64,000 nt of DNA from Lampris incognitus (GCF_029633865.1 NC_079215.1:49405343-49469342); one strand, 5' to 3'. Positions 13,267-26,501 are shown, counted from the first letter of the stretch. Translations and numbers: made by a program. Notes: generated by a model not told the origin, from the sequence alone.

Positions 13267-15872
13267 TAGATGAATGGGGACCCTATAATACACGATGGTC
13301 GACATACCTCTCGAGACTGTCTGCCTCGCCCACTGAGCAAAGTCACACATAACAGAAACCACGAAGGGGTGAAGAAAAAGGCAGCTCAGAACAATGCCCC
13401 CCCCCCCAAAAAAATTACCAACAAAAAAATATGAAGACCCAGTCTGAACTGTTACAGGATTGAAATCAGAAAGGTGAGCCTCTCCCCTGACACGACCCCC
13501 CCCCCTCCCCAATAAATGACTCTGAGTAGTGCTTGTGCCGTAGTGTATAGTTTCCCAGCAGTTTAAAGGTTGTCCCTTAAAAGTGCCTTTTGTTCACAGA
13601 CTCCCATTTTGTAATCCCAATCGTTTCGAAACGGCTCGAGGTAGCAGGTTGCCCCGCCCCCTCCCACCCATCCCGCGGGAAAGCGAAGCTCTCCCCCCCC
13701 CCCCCCAAGTCGGCGCATAGGGACGACCTTCTCCTCTGCCTGTCGAAAAATGACGCCCCCCTTCCCTATTGTACCTCCCTTATATCCTCTCTTCCTTTTC
13801 AAAGCCGTATATATATAGTACAAAAGGAAACTGGTGTGAATTAGTTCTTTACTTTTTATTGATAAATGATGAAAAAAAAGGCAAAAAAACTTGTTCTTGT
13901 TACGCTCTCGCTTTTTTTTTTCTCTTCCCCTCTGTCTCCTCTGTCTGCTATCTTAGACACTGGAGTAGTCTGTAACTGTGTGTCGCTCTCTTGTCTCTCT
14001 CTCTCGCTCTCTCTCTGTCTCTATCTCTCTCGCCCTTTCTGCTGTTGGAAGGGTTGGAAAAAAAATAATTGCGAAAAAAAAAAACTTTTGTCTGAGCAGA
14101 ATGCAGTTTAGCTCACATGTTATTCTTGTCTGTATGCTTCACATTGTAATACCATACCCATCTTCTTCAGCTTCTCCATTCAACAGCTAATGTAAGTGAA
14201 CAAATTATGCTGACGGGCTTTTGGGGGTGTCCATGGGTGGGTGAGAAGGGACGGCAGGGGGCACAGAGTTTTGGACTGAGAAGGTTAATGGAGATCACTG
14301 GGGATGAGGGGAGCGGGAGAGAGACTCACTTCAGGATCTCCTCTTCTGGGGGGGGGGGGGGGGGGGGTTCGACCGGGGCTCCTTTGACAGGGAAGAGGTT
14401 CGGTCATTTGATTTACCTGTTTACGTTTGGTTTATGTTCACCTTACTCTTCTGCTTTTTTTTTTTCTTTGGGATTTCCATTCGTGTTTGCTATCAGGGTA
14501 TGCTGTCATTTAGGCTCTCTGTAGAGCGGCCTTGGACTGTAAAAAGCTACGAGCACCTTATAAGTGGACTCATCCTGCATGAGGCTGAGAAAAGGGGTTT
14601 ACAATTCCAGTACACACGACTAGTCTTACATCCATCCAAGTGTAGTCTTGCTCTCAAATTTAGTATTAACACAACAGTGGCTTTTATGCCGCGGAAAGCA
14701 TCAGTGGTAACTAGCCACCAAAAACACACACCTGTCACCTGGAAAAGTGAAAAAAGGAAAAGAAGGACAGCAGGAACATGATCTCAAAACAAACCTCTTT
14801 GACTCTAAAGGGTTGAGGGGAGTCCTCCTACTTTTTCTCCTCTATCCACCTCATGCTGTGGTATCCGAAATCTCTGTTCTGTTGTTTATTTTGTTCTGCT
14901 TTCTCCTGCTTTCCTACGTGTGTATGGTCAAGTGGTGTAAAAGGCAGCAGGCACCCTTATAGGCCCCCAGCCCTCCAACGCCCGTCTGTGCCCTCAGTGC
15001 AGCGCCCCATGTCTTTGTAATAACACCCCCAGAGCTCTAGGTGAAATGCATGTGTTAATTACAGTTTCTTTTCCATAAGAAGAAAAACAGTTTGAGAAGA
15101 GCAGCACCTGATTGAATAAAAGGATGTTCTTGACTGTACCCGCTTGCCAAGCCATGTCTTTATTTCTAGCCAACCTGTGACTAAATGGGAAAACGGTCGC
15201 TCCGTGTCACAAAGGCGGAAACCTCACAAGAGTAGAATAATTAACAGTGTAAACACAGGCTGATTTAAATGGCATTATGGGAGTTAAATTGAGTGCTTGT
15301 CAAGGAGCAACGCTCGCATCAGTTTAAATACTCAAATATGAAAGAACTTCTCTGTAAAGCTGATCTTGTATGATTATGCCCATTTATTCCAATACTGTGC
15401 AGTCAACATACTTGAATGACATGTAGTTTCTATCTTTTACAGAGTAGAACAGAGCATAACTACTGGAACCAGAGTCATTGTTCATCAGGGGCCAACAGAA
15501 AATGTAAATACATTAACCACTGAATAACGTAGTTCATCACAGTCAAAGGCTTAAGACGAGTGTTGCTTGAAAGTTTCATGTGAGGTATACACGTGAACTA
15601 AGTGACATTGTGCCAACTTGCAAATCTTGTAGAAATTATTTCCATTCATTATTTGAGTCTCGATTAATCTTGCCCGATATCTTTGCTCTAAACATTACTA
15701 TCCTGAAGATTGTTGCTTTTGTTAAACTTACTGTCACACGTGGTGACAGTGGCAACTGCACTGGTGTTTCACCACTTCAAATTCCCGAGACACATTCATA
15801 ATATAACAGAAACAACTGACGTTCTAGCATTTGGTAATAAAGGTCTTCTAAAAGCAGGATCTACCATCTGCT

Positions 15873-15900
15873 TGCTAGCCACAAGTCATTGTGGCTAGCA
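15873..15900. repeat. Perfect 12-bp hairpin
   Basis: Arms TGCTAGCCACAA and TTGTGGCTAGCA are perfectly complementary around a 4-base loop. It lies in AT-rich intergenic DNA with no neighbouring gene to explain it. Confidence 0.85.
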
Positions 15901-15949
15901 GTGGCTTCCTTTCTTCCTCAAATTTGCAGCTATCTGCCTTATTGGTCTC

Positions 15950-16150
15950 AATTTAGACTATGGTGAAGATGTATAAAGCTATGAGCCATACCACTGTCCC
16001 TGGGAAAGTCCAGCTCAGCAGTAACCACTGAACTGAGCAACTACAAAAGCTCCAATTTGGATATTCAGATAGTTTTGTTTTAAACATGCGAGCAATAGAA
16101 AGATATAAAAGGATATTTGTTTACATGTAAATCTTTAGGATTGTACCTTT
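15950..16150. repeat. Diverged dispersed repeat
   Basis: The stretch shares blocks such as GAGCAACTACAAAA, TTTGGATATTCA and CATGTAAATCT, in the same order, with 59380-59454 and 59867-59950. In that second copy a SINE separates the blocks. The family is not recognised. Confidence 0.5.
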
Positions 16151-16380
16151 AAAATCAGTCTCTTGGTCACATACCATGGACTGTCTCACTTCTATGCATA
16201 GTAAACTAAAGCCTATGTTTTACACTCGGGGTGTGGTGTCTCGCTGGGTGGAAATAATAGCTGGCTGAGGAATCAAGGTGTGGGGTCAGGAGTGGTCTAT
16301 TGCACATTTAATGGCTCTATTCGTCTTGAAATTTGCAGAATGGCAACGAACTTCTAAACATGCATTATGCTCATATTTGC

Positions 16381-16422
16381 TCTGCTTTCTCCATATGAGA
16401 GACCTCATATAGAGAAAGCAGA
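16381..16422. repeat. Hairpin with 19-bp arms
   Basis: The arms TCTGCTTTCTCCATATGAG and CTCATATAGAGAAAGCAGA pair with one mismatch around a 4-base AGAC loop. It is the strongest short hairpin in this spacer. It may be a relic of a palindromic mobile element or a small structured RNA; nothing else supports either. Confidence 0.8.
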
Positions 16423-17345
16423 TACAGTATAGGCTTACTTTTATGCTCTATGAAATCATTAATATTAAAGGAAACATAAAATTAAAATTAGTGTCAAACG
16501 TGTTTTGAATCTTATTTACCAACTTCTTGCATTTACATTTCACAGCAGGATACATGAAGATTGACGGAAATTAAGCTGGACCAATCGATAAAATCTTTTC
16601 AGTATTTTGAAATAAATAATGAAATAATATTAAGAATGACCTAAAGTCAGATTCCCCTAATGTAGTTTATAGACGTGAAATACAATAAAATGAAAAATAA
16701 AGCATTAAAAAAAGCCTCTGTCTTCTTTGTCTTTTTCCTCTGCCTTTAGTCATCTTCCTTGAATTCTTTCCAAACCCTTTCTTCCACCAATTCACAGAGG
16801 ATCCCTCTTAAGGTAAAGAAAATGCATAATAAATATTGTGATGACCATGGACAAGTCAGGATTGACAGGTGGGTATTAACTGAAAACACTGGTGTCATAT
16901 TGAGCCACCCAGAGTATTGCACAACTGCCATATTTCTCTTTCTAATATCAATCTCAACATTACTAAAGTAAGAAATTCTTTCCAAATGGAGCTACTGAAG
17001 CTAAAAGCTGCACATATTTAGTGAATATACCTAAATTCTATTTTTCTTTAATATTTCAGCACCTTGCAAAAATACCTGTGTCCATTTTTTCATATATCAT
17101 TCAGCCCTAACTGCTATCTAGCTTGCAGCTTTTTAGGTATACAACTATTTAGTTTGTTTGTCTATTATTGTTTTGGCACAAACACTTGATCAGCTGTTAC
17201 AAGTTGAACTAATACAAGCGAAATGATGTGGCTCCCATAGTAAATAAACCCCGGACTACCTGCCAATCAAATCATTTGATCACGAACAGCTGTTCTATAA
17301 AGCAATATGAAAACATATGTAATGTACTACCTGGTATATTAAGGC

Positions 17346-18172
17346 CTATGTATTACAGTGAGCAGTTTCAGGCCCAAGCTGTTCCATTAGAGAGCCAAGG
17401 TTATCCACCAGAGGACCACTTTGTGTCTGTGGTGCCGGGTCTGTTTCCTGGACTGGATGCCATTTCTCATCAGGTTCAAAGTCTTCTCCTTGGCACACCA
17501 GAAGGTTGGAACCAGTCTGAGGTTGCACTGTCAGTGGTGGTGAAGGAAATGCAGCCTGTTGTAGGGAGAACAAGTTTAAAAAGAAAAGAGGCTGACACAA
17601 ATCACCAACATAGCTGCCATTGAATACTGTACTGAAAAATCACACATAAAACACACATAGCTGTCCAGTCAAATCAAGTGGACTAATACGCTATAAAGAC
17701 AGAAAGGAGGGGACAGAAAAAAACTAGGATCACCATGCCTGAGAAACTGAGACCAAAAAGTTACGTGGGGCTTAAATACAGTTGTGTAGAAATCTTTTTA
17801 CGTTTTCCAGCTCATGGGGTTTGGGATAGTGAAGGGTACAATTACCTGGCCATCATGTTGGTTTTCTAGCGACTCTTGGACTGGATAATTTTCACCACTA
17901 GAGAATGGCATGGCAGCATGTTGAGGGATCGGTGTGGGTGCAATCGGGATGTTGAAGGTCAATTTCTTGTTGGCGTGTGGAAGAGGTGGCGCTGGAGGGG
18001 CTGCTTCCTTAATAAAAGGAGATTGCCAGTGTTACTGCCTTTGAAAAAAAACATGTCAACATAGGAGTTATATGTGATCTATCCCAGCAAGCGTGGCTAT
18101 GATACTCAAATGAGACGTTGACAGCGAATATGCTGATATGTATTCTAAACGAGGACATATTCAGCTCACCAT
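17346..18172 (-). CDS. Unrecognised small proline-rich protein, divergent from rnf11
   Basis: Three minus-strand exons join in phase. The first codes only the ATG (18172-18170) before a GTGAGC donor. The second is 18007-17846 and starts EAAPPAPPLPHANKKLTF. The third is 17555-17346, starts AAFPSPPLTVQPQ and ends in TAG. The predicted product has 124 residues, is rich in proline and glutamine and acidic in its second half (GEDFEPDEKWHPVQE), and has no signal peptide or membrane segment. In-frame stops lie just upstream of the ATG. I do not recognise the family. It is convincing as a gene because both internal exons stay open end to end, phases agree, splice sites are good, and it faces rnf11 across a promoter-like region. 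The alternative is that the exons belong to a longer transcript with another start. Confidence 0.55.
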
Positions 18173-18696
18173 TTTGAGGTAACTTGGATTCTGTTCCCAA
18201 CTCTATCAAAGAGCAAGAATGTCGTATTTACGGAAGCTGAAACTATTTCAGTCCAGCAATTGATTTCTTCCAAAGCTAAGCTAAATCGTTTCACAGACGA
18301 AGTTCGTCCGTGAAAACAGCCGCGACTGCGAGGCAAGTACGAGTGGACTTCCGGAAACGCTGTGACGAAACGTCCGGCCTGACTTTTTGTAAACAGCGAG
18401 CCGAATCAAACAACCTCGATGAAACGCTCAAAGAGCTGTTGTCATGTGTAAATTGACCGGCCGTCGCATAGCAGAACGCCAGAAGTCTTGATTCAGCTCA
18501 TTCGTAAATCGTGTTCGCTTGTTTGTATCGATTCGCCGTTAGTTTGAACCGAACGACAACACGCTAGCTAGCCCTTAGCTAGCCAACAGCAAACCCCAGC
18601 GCCTTCTGACTGTAGGTAGCGTCAACACAACTGACCGACCAGCTTTATTGTCTCTCCGCCGTCAGCCGCAGAAGGCATTCCGTGGGTCTCATTTTA
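18173..18696. promoter_or_regulatory. Shared promoter region of the unknown gene (-) and rnf11 (+)
   Basis: About 0.5 kb separates the two divergent ATGs. It is richer in CpG than its surroundings and contains ACTTCCGGAAA at 18347-18357, which fits an ETS-family site, next to a TGACG motif. No TATA box is evident. This is the usual picture of a bidirectional housekeeping promoter, and the shared use is inferred. Confidence 0.5.
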
Positions 18697-19866
18697 ATGG
18701 GGAATTGCCTGTCTTCACAAAGTGCCGATGACTTGTCGCTCCTGAATGAGCCCGAGGGTGCCAGTCTGCCAGGGGAGCCTCCACCGCCCTACCAGGTGCG
18801 CTGCTCGGGAAGGAACCAAAATCGACCCCGGGGATTTCACTGGATGTGTGTCAGCATAGCTGATGTGCACGAAGTAGTGATAATGGCGATGAATTTATGC
18901 GTAATCCACCTGTTATCCTGGCCTATTTTTCTTTGTGTCAAAAGTTGCTGACATCGTCTAAAAAAAAAACTTGCCAACAAAAGTGTTTGTTACCAAGTTA
19001 CACAGCCACTAGTAAAATTACATAAATTGCTGCGCCGTGCACGTCTTAAACGACACCGATGTATTTAGTAAACTGACAAGGACCCTGCGTCGAACTGAAA
19101 TAGACAGTGGCATCATTAGATGGGTTTTAGCCCCTAAAACCCTTTAATTATTGTCCGTCCGACATCAGTGCACCTCTTTGCAGTCTCTGTAAGGTCTGAG
19201 GGCAGTTTTGGGGAGATGCTGAGTGAGTTGTCACTTGCCCTCTTGTCAACCAGGAGCGTTCCCAGTCGGTACCAGTTTACCACCCCACCCCTGTTGAGAG
19301 TCGACCCGCCAGCCAACTGACTGAGGAGGAGCAGGTCCGCATTGCCCAGCGTATCGGTCTCATCCAGCACCTACCGAAAGGCATCTTTGACCCGGGCTCT
19401 GAGCCCTCCGACAAGAAAGTGAAAGAGTGAGTGCTACACATTGGCACAAGATTTACTGTGTGGCATAATATAGGGTTAAAGCTAACCTCAAAAATTAAAC
19501 ATACCTTGCGGACAATCAAGTTTTTTTGTACTATAGTCTACTCTGTTTATTCTCTTACCAGTATAGTCACTTTTAAGATCTGTGAACTTGGGTCACACGT
19601 TGAAATGCAATTTTGCCAAGGCCAATGAAAGTTTGAAAAAATTCTGGAAATGCACAACAGAGACTTATGGCCATAATGTGTCTCTTTTCTCAAGGTGTGT
19701 GATCTGCATGATGGACTTTGAGTATGGCGATCCCATTCGGTTTTTACCCTGTCTCCACACCTACCACGTGGACTGCATTGACCCCTGGCTGATGCGCTCC
19801 TTCACCTGCCCTTCCTGCATGGAGCCGGTAGATGCTGCCCTACTGTCCACTTATGAAACCAACTGA
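18697..19866 (+). CDS. rnf11: RING finger protein 11 (E3 ubiquitin ligase adaptor)
   Basis: RNF11 is a membrane-associated RING-H2 protein that works with NEDD4/ITCH ligases and the A20 complex. Exons are 18697-18795, 19254-19426 and 19695-19866, giving 147 residues (human RNF11 has 154). Residues 1-4 are MGNC, the family's myristoylation/palmitoylation signal. The first exon ends PPPPYQ, the PY motif that binds WW domains. The middle holds QLTEEEQVRIAQRIGLIQHL, almost as in human. The last exon is a C3H2C3 RING from CVICMMDF to CPSCMEP and ends YETN. The start is fixed by the MGNC motif. No lesion is seen. A short frame just upstream in frame adds no conserved residues. Confidence 0.95.
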
Positions 19867-20772
19867 GCAACCCCCTCATGGCTGCTTCTGCCTGATACAC
19901 AAGTATACCTAATAAGCCCAAATGCTCCCAAGGAAAGGTTGCATTACACTGTAGTTGGGAGGGTGGTTTAGTATGCATATATATATATGTATGTATGCTG
20001 AAAATTGGTGTTGGCAGATTTTGGCCAAGAAAAGTATTTGCCTTTAATTATAGGACATGCCAAATAAATATCAAATGAAGGAAAAAGAAAAGAAGATATT
20101 ACTACATGCTAAGTTTACTTTGAAATGGCTCTCATTAAGAGATGGTTCATGATTTTCATGGTGATTGAATTTGTGAAACCAGTGTCATTTACTTGCCCCA
20201 CAAATATCCCTTTTCCACAAGAAAAAGAATCACTCTTTCAAAAATCGACACCTGAGCTGACATAGCACAGACATCACTTTCTATTATGATGAGCAGAACA
20301 GGAGGCAAAGAGTCATTATTGTGTTCTTTCCAGAATACTTACGGCCTTGAATGTCTCTTAAGTCCTTTCTGGAAATGCAAACATCAAAAACAATAATATC
20401 CTTTATTCCCAACACCTGAATAACAAAATGTGTCATTATAGCCTATGAGGAGATTTTGGATGTATGTGTGGTTTAATGGGTTTTTTCTTTCCTTTTTTTT
20501 TCCTTTCCTTTTTTTTCTTCTTTTTTTTTTTGTTTTTTGTTGTTGTTTTTGTCACATGCCTCTAAGCTGCTTTTAAAAGAGTAGGTCTGTTGTTTTGTGT
20601 TTCCACAGTATGGATCCTTTATTTTGCTTTTACTTTTTATTCTCTACTTGAACTTTTGTTTTTTGGATTTTAGTTAAATTTTAGTGACAAAAACAAATAT
20701 GCTATAAGTCACTCTCAAAGCACCTTGGAATACCCTACATCCGGCACTCTGTAGCGCAAAGGAATAGTAGAT

Positions 20773-20859
<87 letters not shown>

Positions 20860-21600
20860 GGTTTGTGTGAAAGAGAATGACTCGCTTTATGTAGAGTACA
20901 TTTTGAATTTATCTTCGTAATTGTTGGCAGGCCTTGTTGCAGTTGTGCCTGTTTCATTGTCTAGCGTTTTTTGTCAGAAGACAGTGTTGGATCTTGTTTT
21001 GTAATTGATGGTCTCCCTATAGCACGTTATCCCGTTGTGGTCACGTGACATTTTCAGGGCTCTTGGGCCTGGAGAACAAGGTTTTGGAATGAGATTTGTT
21101 GTCTTATATTGATTATAATTTATGATACAAACGAGGGTTGTGAAAGCATAGCTGCAGCAGTGGAAGGGCATGATGCATGGAGGAAAGTCTGAATGTAGAG
21201 GAGCAGCGTTATTTCAATGAGCTCATATACCTGAACAGTATTTGAAGTCTCGTAACTTAGTTCAGGAGACAATAAGACTACAGTTCTGTTTTACTCAAGC
21301 TGCTGTGCCTTCTTAAGTTTTAGTGAACCAACTCCTGTGAAGTACAATCATTATAGTTGCAACATTGTTTTTTTGTTTTGTTTTTTCTTTTTTTTTTTTT
21401 TTCTTTTTTTCTTTTTTTTTTTGATCTCTGAGCAGAAATGTGATACCAGCATAGTGCTGACTTTTTGTCCCGTATGACGGCGTAGGCCTGTGAAGAAAGC
21501 TGAGGTCTGCTCTGGCTGCTGTCACAATCATTTAGTCTTTTCTTTTGTAATGTGTGCGACCAGGGCACAGCTTTTAGGAAAATGTTGACCACAATAAAAG
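19867..21600 (+). other. rnf11: rnf11 3' UTR
   Basis: AT-rich sequence after the rnf11 stop, with T-rich blocks (20480-20545 and 21365-21425) and an 83-base GT tract (20776-20858). It ends at AATAAA (21593-21598) followed by a GT-rich downstream element (GAGTGTGTTGTGTTC), a textbook polyadenylation context. Confidence 0.7.
20776..20858. repeat. (GT)n microsatellite
   Basis: About 41 uninterrupted GT units in the rnf11 3' UTR. Confidence 0.95.
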
Positions 21601-23289
21601 TGGGTACCAAAATTCTCTTGTGAGTGTGTTGTGTTCACTGTATTTAAAGGCCTGTCATTTGAGGGAATGAAAGGACCGAGGTGTAGTTTTTAATCTAAAT
21701 TGCAGCAGTTACAGATTTGTACGGATAACTGTGAATCCGTCGGATGGTTTGCACTTCAGTTCGGGGAAAAGGTTTTGACAACCGCTAAAATTCCGTGCAT
21801 GTAATAGTATTTGTTTTTCCAAATTAATGTTATATAGTATGCATTGTTTATAATCAAGTAATTAATTTCTAACACATACACACCTGTTTGGCTTATACAG
21901 TGTTTATATCAATGTCACCTCATTCTTCTTCATAAAGTGGAATTGACAGACTGGATGGTTTATTGATTGTTTTAAACCAGGAAGTCTCTTTTACTTGATA
22001 CAAGCAGAAGCAGTAGCGTTCAGTGTCACGTCAGAGCTGCAAGTGGAGGGGACTGAGTAAAACTTTGTAATGCAGCATTTCCTTGTTTTTGCAGGATGGT
22101 CCATCCCACCAAGGTGCCGCAGCCAAATCAGGTTTATTTATAAAGCACGTTTCATACACAATGGCAATTCAAAGCGCTTTATGGACATAAGGGGACATTA
22201 AGCAAGAGATACAGAACAAGATAGAGCGATTAACTGATGAGAAAAGAAATTAAAAGAATGAAATAAAGACTTGGAAAAAAAAGAAAGAATAAGCAGAACT
22301 AGTTAAACAGTAAAATAAAAAGTTAATCCAGTGGAGGTGCAACCTCCCAATAACACCCACTGAAACTCAGTTCCCACGTCCAACTAGTTGAACCAGAGAG
22401 GACTCGCACACGACGGCGAGCAGTCAAACCGTTTTCTGCTGCGACGGGACGCCGCGGCTGTGCTTGCGTACTTCTGCAGATTGTGGGGCTCCATAACACA
22501 AAGTTAGCTACTCAAATAACCAATCAAATGGCACCCTGCTGGAGTAACAGGACCCACCAAAACCAGATCTGTAAAACTGGAGTAATATAGATAAATATGA
22601 AAAATAAGTAAATGAATAATGATCATGCAAAAGGTAGTGCAAATGAGAAGATAAAAACTAGTTTCAAAGTAAAAGGATGATTTTCAAGCCTTGAATGGAA
22701 CGAAAAAGTGGTTAAAGGGCAAGACCAACAGGAAGAAGTCAAAGTGCATCTGTCAGTCGACTGAAGATCCCTTTCAAGGCGATGGGGAACATGAAACGAT
22801 TTTATTCCAGCTTTAAAAGTGGTCAGAGTTGGGGCACATCTTCCAGCTTGTTGACGTGTGTTGCAGCTACGTGTTGCACAATAACGATGTTGTTTTGCTG
22901 TGTTTGGTATTGACTTTGGGAATAGTTGGCAGACCATTCCCAGATCATCTGAGAGGTCCAGATGGTTCACATGGTAAAAGTGAGTTGGGAGACGAGCGGC
23001 AGTATTTTAAAGTCTATTTCATGCCACGCTGGCAGCCAAGGGAAAAGGAAAAAAATAAAAATGTGAATTAACAAGTCGTTTCTGCTCTGGGAACCCAGAG
23101 TAGGAAAACATTGAAATTAATTCAAAAGTTATTGAACATGGCCTTTTCTCACCCTTTAGAAACAGTTAAGAACTATAGAAATGATCCCTGATTTATTTAT
23201 TTATTTGTCTTCAGAAGCCTGATTTCAAATAATTTCTCAGTTTACAAATTTTCAGGTAACACGTCTCACTTTGAGTTTACCATATTCTG
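21601..23289. other. Intergenic spacer between rnf11 and hmox1
   Basis: I see no gene. From about 22125 there is a 'TTTATTTATAAAGCACGTTTC...AAAGCGCTTTATGG' segment, a kind of sequence common in fish interspersed repeats, and the following 0.9 kb reads as old repeat sequence without a frame I can name. Confidence 0.4.
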
Positions 23290-23710
23290 TTTTTGTTTTT
23301 TTGGGGGGGGGATTTCCCCCCCCCCTTTTTTTCTCCCCAATGTAGCCGGCCAATTACCCCACTCTTCTGAGCCGTCCCGGTCGCTGCTCCTCCCCTTCTG
23401 CCAATCTGGGGAGGGCTGCAGACTACCACATGCCTCTTCCAATACATGTGGAGTCGCCAGCTGCGTCTTTTCACCTGAAAGTGAGGAGTTTTGCTAGGGG
23501 GACATAGCACGTGGGAGACTCACGCTCTTCCCCCCAGTCCCCCCCCGAACAGGCACCCCGACCAACCAAAGGAGGCGCTAGTGTAGCGACCAGGACACAC
23601 ACACACATCCGGCTTCCCACCCACACACACGTAGGTAACACGGGGATTTGATCCAGCGATCCCCGTGTTGGTAGGCAACGGAATACACTGCTACACTACC
23701 CAGACGCCCC
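23290..23710 (-). repeat. tRNA-derived SINE, family A
   Basis: Near-complete copy on the minus strand. The G-rich tail reads as C-rich at the left, and the tRNA-like head with the 'GGTAGGCAACGGAATACACT' block is at the right end. It lies downstream of the hmox1 3' end. Confidence 0.85.
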
Positions 23711-24059
23711 AGAGTTTGCCTTAATATGTGAAGTGCTTGACATTTTGTCTGAATCTTCTCCAAGTCACAATTCAGCTTTCTAGAAATGTACCAGTGGTGG
23801 TTGCCAGATCCCATGAAGTGAAGGTACAGAGGGGCATTATGGTTTCCTTGCCCAGCCAATCAACAATGTGTTCAAAATTACCCTATCGATCTATCCTCAG
23901 CCCTAAACTGAACCACCATCTAACCACTGGTATCACCCCTCTGTACCATCCCTTCATGGGATCGCTCATCAGCCTTTACCAGTTTGGTCATCTTGCTTCA
24001 CTGACACAAAACCTTGTAGCAACTGAGGTACATGACACATCGTCGTTTTTTTTTTAGAA

Positions 24060-24427
24060 AATTTTTTTAATTCAAAGTAGAACTATTCATTTAATTTACA
24101 CATACATTTTTTCAAAAAATATATTGCACAAGGTACCAACTACAGCATAAAAAGATTGCACTGCAAAATTGCTATAAAAACTACAAAAAATACAAGACGG
24201 CAAATTCTAACGCTCACCGTTCACATGTAAATGAACATTAACAATGTGCCTGAGTCAACATAACAGTGACGATTTAGAAGGGAAAAAAACAGGGTACAGT
24301 ATTTGATATTTACACAAACAATTGCATCACTGAAGACCGCAAATAAGGGTTTTCATCTGGCTTTGAGAAAAGGAGGCTGTGTTCCACAGACGGCAGTGGG
24401 CCGATAGGATTGTTGGTTGCAGTTCCA
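24060..24427 (-). other. hmox1: Probable hmox1 3' UTR
   Basis: Minus-strand sequence after the hmox1 stop, AT-rich, with an ATTAAA-type signal near 24094-24099 and a T/A-rich block at 24050-24120. The end point is inferred. Confidence 0.45.
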
Positions 24428-26501
24428 TTAAAGAGCGTAGATGCCCATGCTGACTGTAGCCAGGGCCACGAAGAGCCCCAGCACCATTCTGAAGAGAGGA
24501 GAGGCCTTCATGATGGTCATCTGGAGTGACTCGGGCAACAACTGATCCCCTGAGAAAGAACAGAAATTAGGATATTATCACAAACAATTCAAAACAGATT
24601 TGTACAGAGACATCATCTTCATCATACTGTAGGCCCAAGTATGTGCATATGTGTCAGTGTATCTGCATATCTGCTTGCCTTACCATGGATGAGTGTGGAC
24701 TGCTTGGTGTGTCTCTGCAGCTCACTTTCTCTGGAAGTGGCTCCCAGCGTCTTCTGTAGATCATCAAAGACCTGTAACAGAAAAGCAATATCACCCATTA
24801 GTGATTAATTATTTCATGGTTTCATACTGAGAAGAACTGAGGTATCCTTAACCAGGTGGTTTTAGACCCTCGTTGTTCCTCACTTTCAAAGCATCCCTCG
24901 TTCTTTCCCTTCATCCCTAAACATCAACCTCCCTTACCTGGATATTGAACTCGAAGGCTCTGACGGCCTCCTCCAGCACTCCGTTCCTCTCCTCCTCGGT
25001 CAGTTCGATGCTGTTCATCCTGCTGCGGTACAGCTGTTTGAACAGGTTGGGGCTGGACACACCAGGGAAGGAGAAGAATGACAGGCCCTCGCCATTCTTC
25101 AGCCCCAGGGACTTCTGGGTAATTCGGCCCAGGATCTGCCCACCTGACAGGTCTCCTAGGTAGCGTGTGTAAGCGTGGGCAACCAGGAATTCTGGATTTT
25201 CTTTGCCAATCTGAAATCGCAAGAGAGATAGGGGAGCCTTAAAAACAGGACAATCATGACGTGTATGGCATGGCAAGTGTAGATGCACATATAGATTCGG
25301 GAGTCTTTGCAGATCTGGTGTGACTTAGTTGACACGTACTTGTCTTAATCTGTGAGAATATCTTTTTGTGGCTGCAGGAACGATAATCTTCTCTCTCCAG
25401 TCTTGGCCGTAGAAGTATTTCAGGTCTCTCTCAATGGACTCCAGTCTCGCAAGCTCGGTGGGGAAGTAAATCGGCATGACACTAGGGTGGTTAGAGTTCC
25501 TGTCCAGTTCCTCCTCCAAGGCCTGGTAGATCTCATACAGTGAACACAGCAGGAGCTGAGAAGGGAAGGAGTGTCAAAAGAAGGAATCTGTGTCAGTCCT
25601 TTCAACAAGTACCCTCACCTAGCATGTTATACTAGCCACTATTCTACCATGTCAAAGGCATGGATATCCTATCTGATGTGTGGATAAATGTTTCTCTCAT
25701 TTTCCTCCTCATTTTAAACTCGCTATCATGTAAGGAGCATTGGATCTCATTTTGATTTATGAAATGTGCAACATAAACAAAAGTTTGATTTGGATGGACA
25801 CATGAAAATCAAAAGCACTGTATTGGCATTTAATGTATACATGGATGGAATCGTGTGTGTGTGTGTGTGTGTGTCTCACTTGCATCTGCTCTGCACTAAC
25901 ATGTAAATAAGTGTCTGTGTGCCTACATCCGCACGTCCATGTTTTTGCTGTGTTACCTTGTACTGCTCCAGGGTAACTTGTCCCCTCTGGTAACTCAGCA
26001 TCAGTTCTGTGTTCTCCGCCCTGACGTGACTGTCCTTGGTCACCCGTTTGATTTGTTCGGACAAATCCCTGGAGGAGAGGGTTTGATCAGTGCCCACTGT
26101 GGTCAATCAAACAGCTAACGTACAAGCCAGTGGAGCTCTCCTTGTGACTATGGTCACAAACATGGCTAACTACACTAAATCACTGACAGAGAAAGCATGC
26201 GGTACCTGTAGAATGCATCAAAAAGGCATGATGCATATGGAAGGCAAGTAAAGGGACTAGTGAGTGACATATTACCTCACAAAGTTACATCTAAGACATC
26301 TTGTTATGTCATGCACAAATTGCCGTTTATCTCACGCGTTATCTGAATAGCTGATAACACTCGGCAAGTGCAGAGACAATTGACTACATGTCATAGACCT
26401 GCTTTTAACTTTGTTAAAAGAAACACTCAATGGAAGGGAAAGTGCTCAACAAATAAGGAGCAAAATAATCCAGTGAGTCAAGTAAATTCTTGACTCACTG
26501 G

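Larger units (their letters stand above)
9752..15140 (+). other. nfix: Presumed long nfix 3' UTR
   Basis: The sequence after the nfix stop is AT-rich and carries repeated long T runs (for example 10134-10200 and 10370-10410), a CA tract at 11425-11477, a TA tract near 12996-13050, a GTT tract at 13217-13266, and poly-C and poly-G runs. AATAAA signals occur near 11880, 13510 and 15115. The last is followed by a drop in low-complexity sequence, so I place the likely end there. Long 3' UTRs are usual for vertebrate NFI genes. The extent is inferred, and any of the three signals could be used. Confidence 0.5.
15141..17345. other. Spacer between nfix and the rnf11-divergent gene
   Basis: I see no gene in this 2.2-kb AT-rich stretch. 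It holds two strong hairpins (15873-15900 and 16381-16422) and, at about 15950-16150, a diverged repeat also found near 59.4-59.9 kb. AATAAA signals on the minus strand upstream of the next gene's stop could serve that gene. Confidence 0.5.

Noticed and set aside
22125-23071. Possible gene between rnf11 and hmox1
   Set aside because: Short frames lack splice logic and family resemblance, and the sequence looks like old interspersed repeat.
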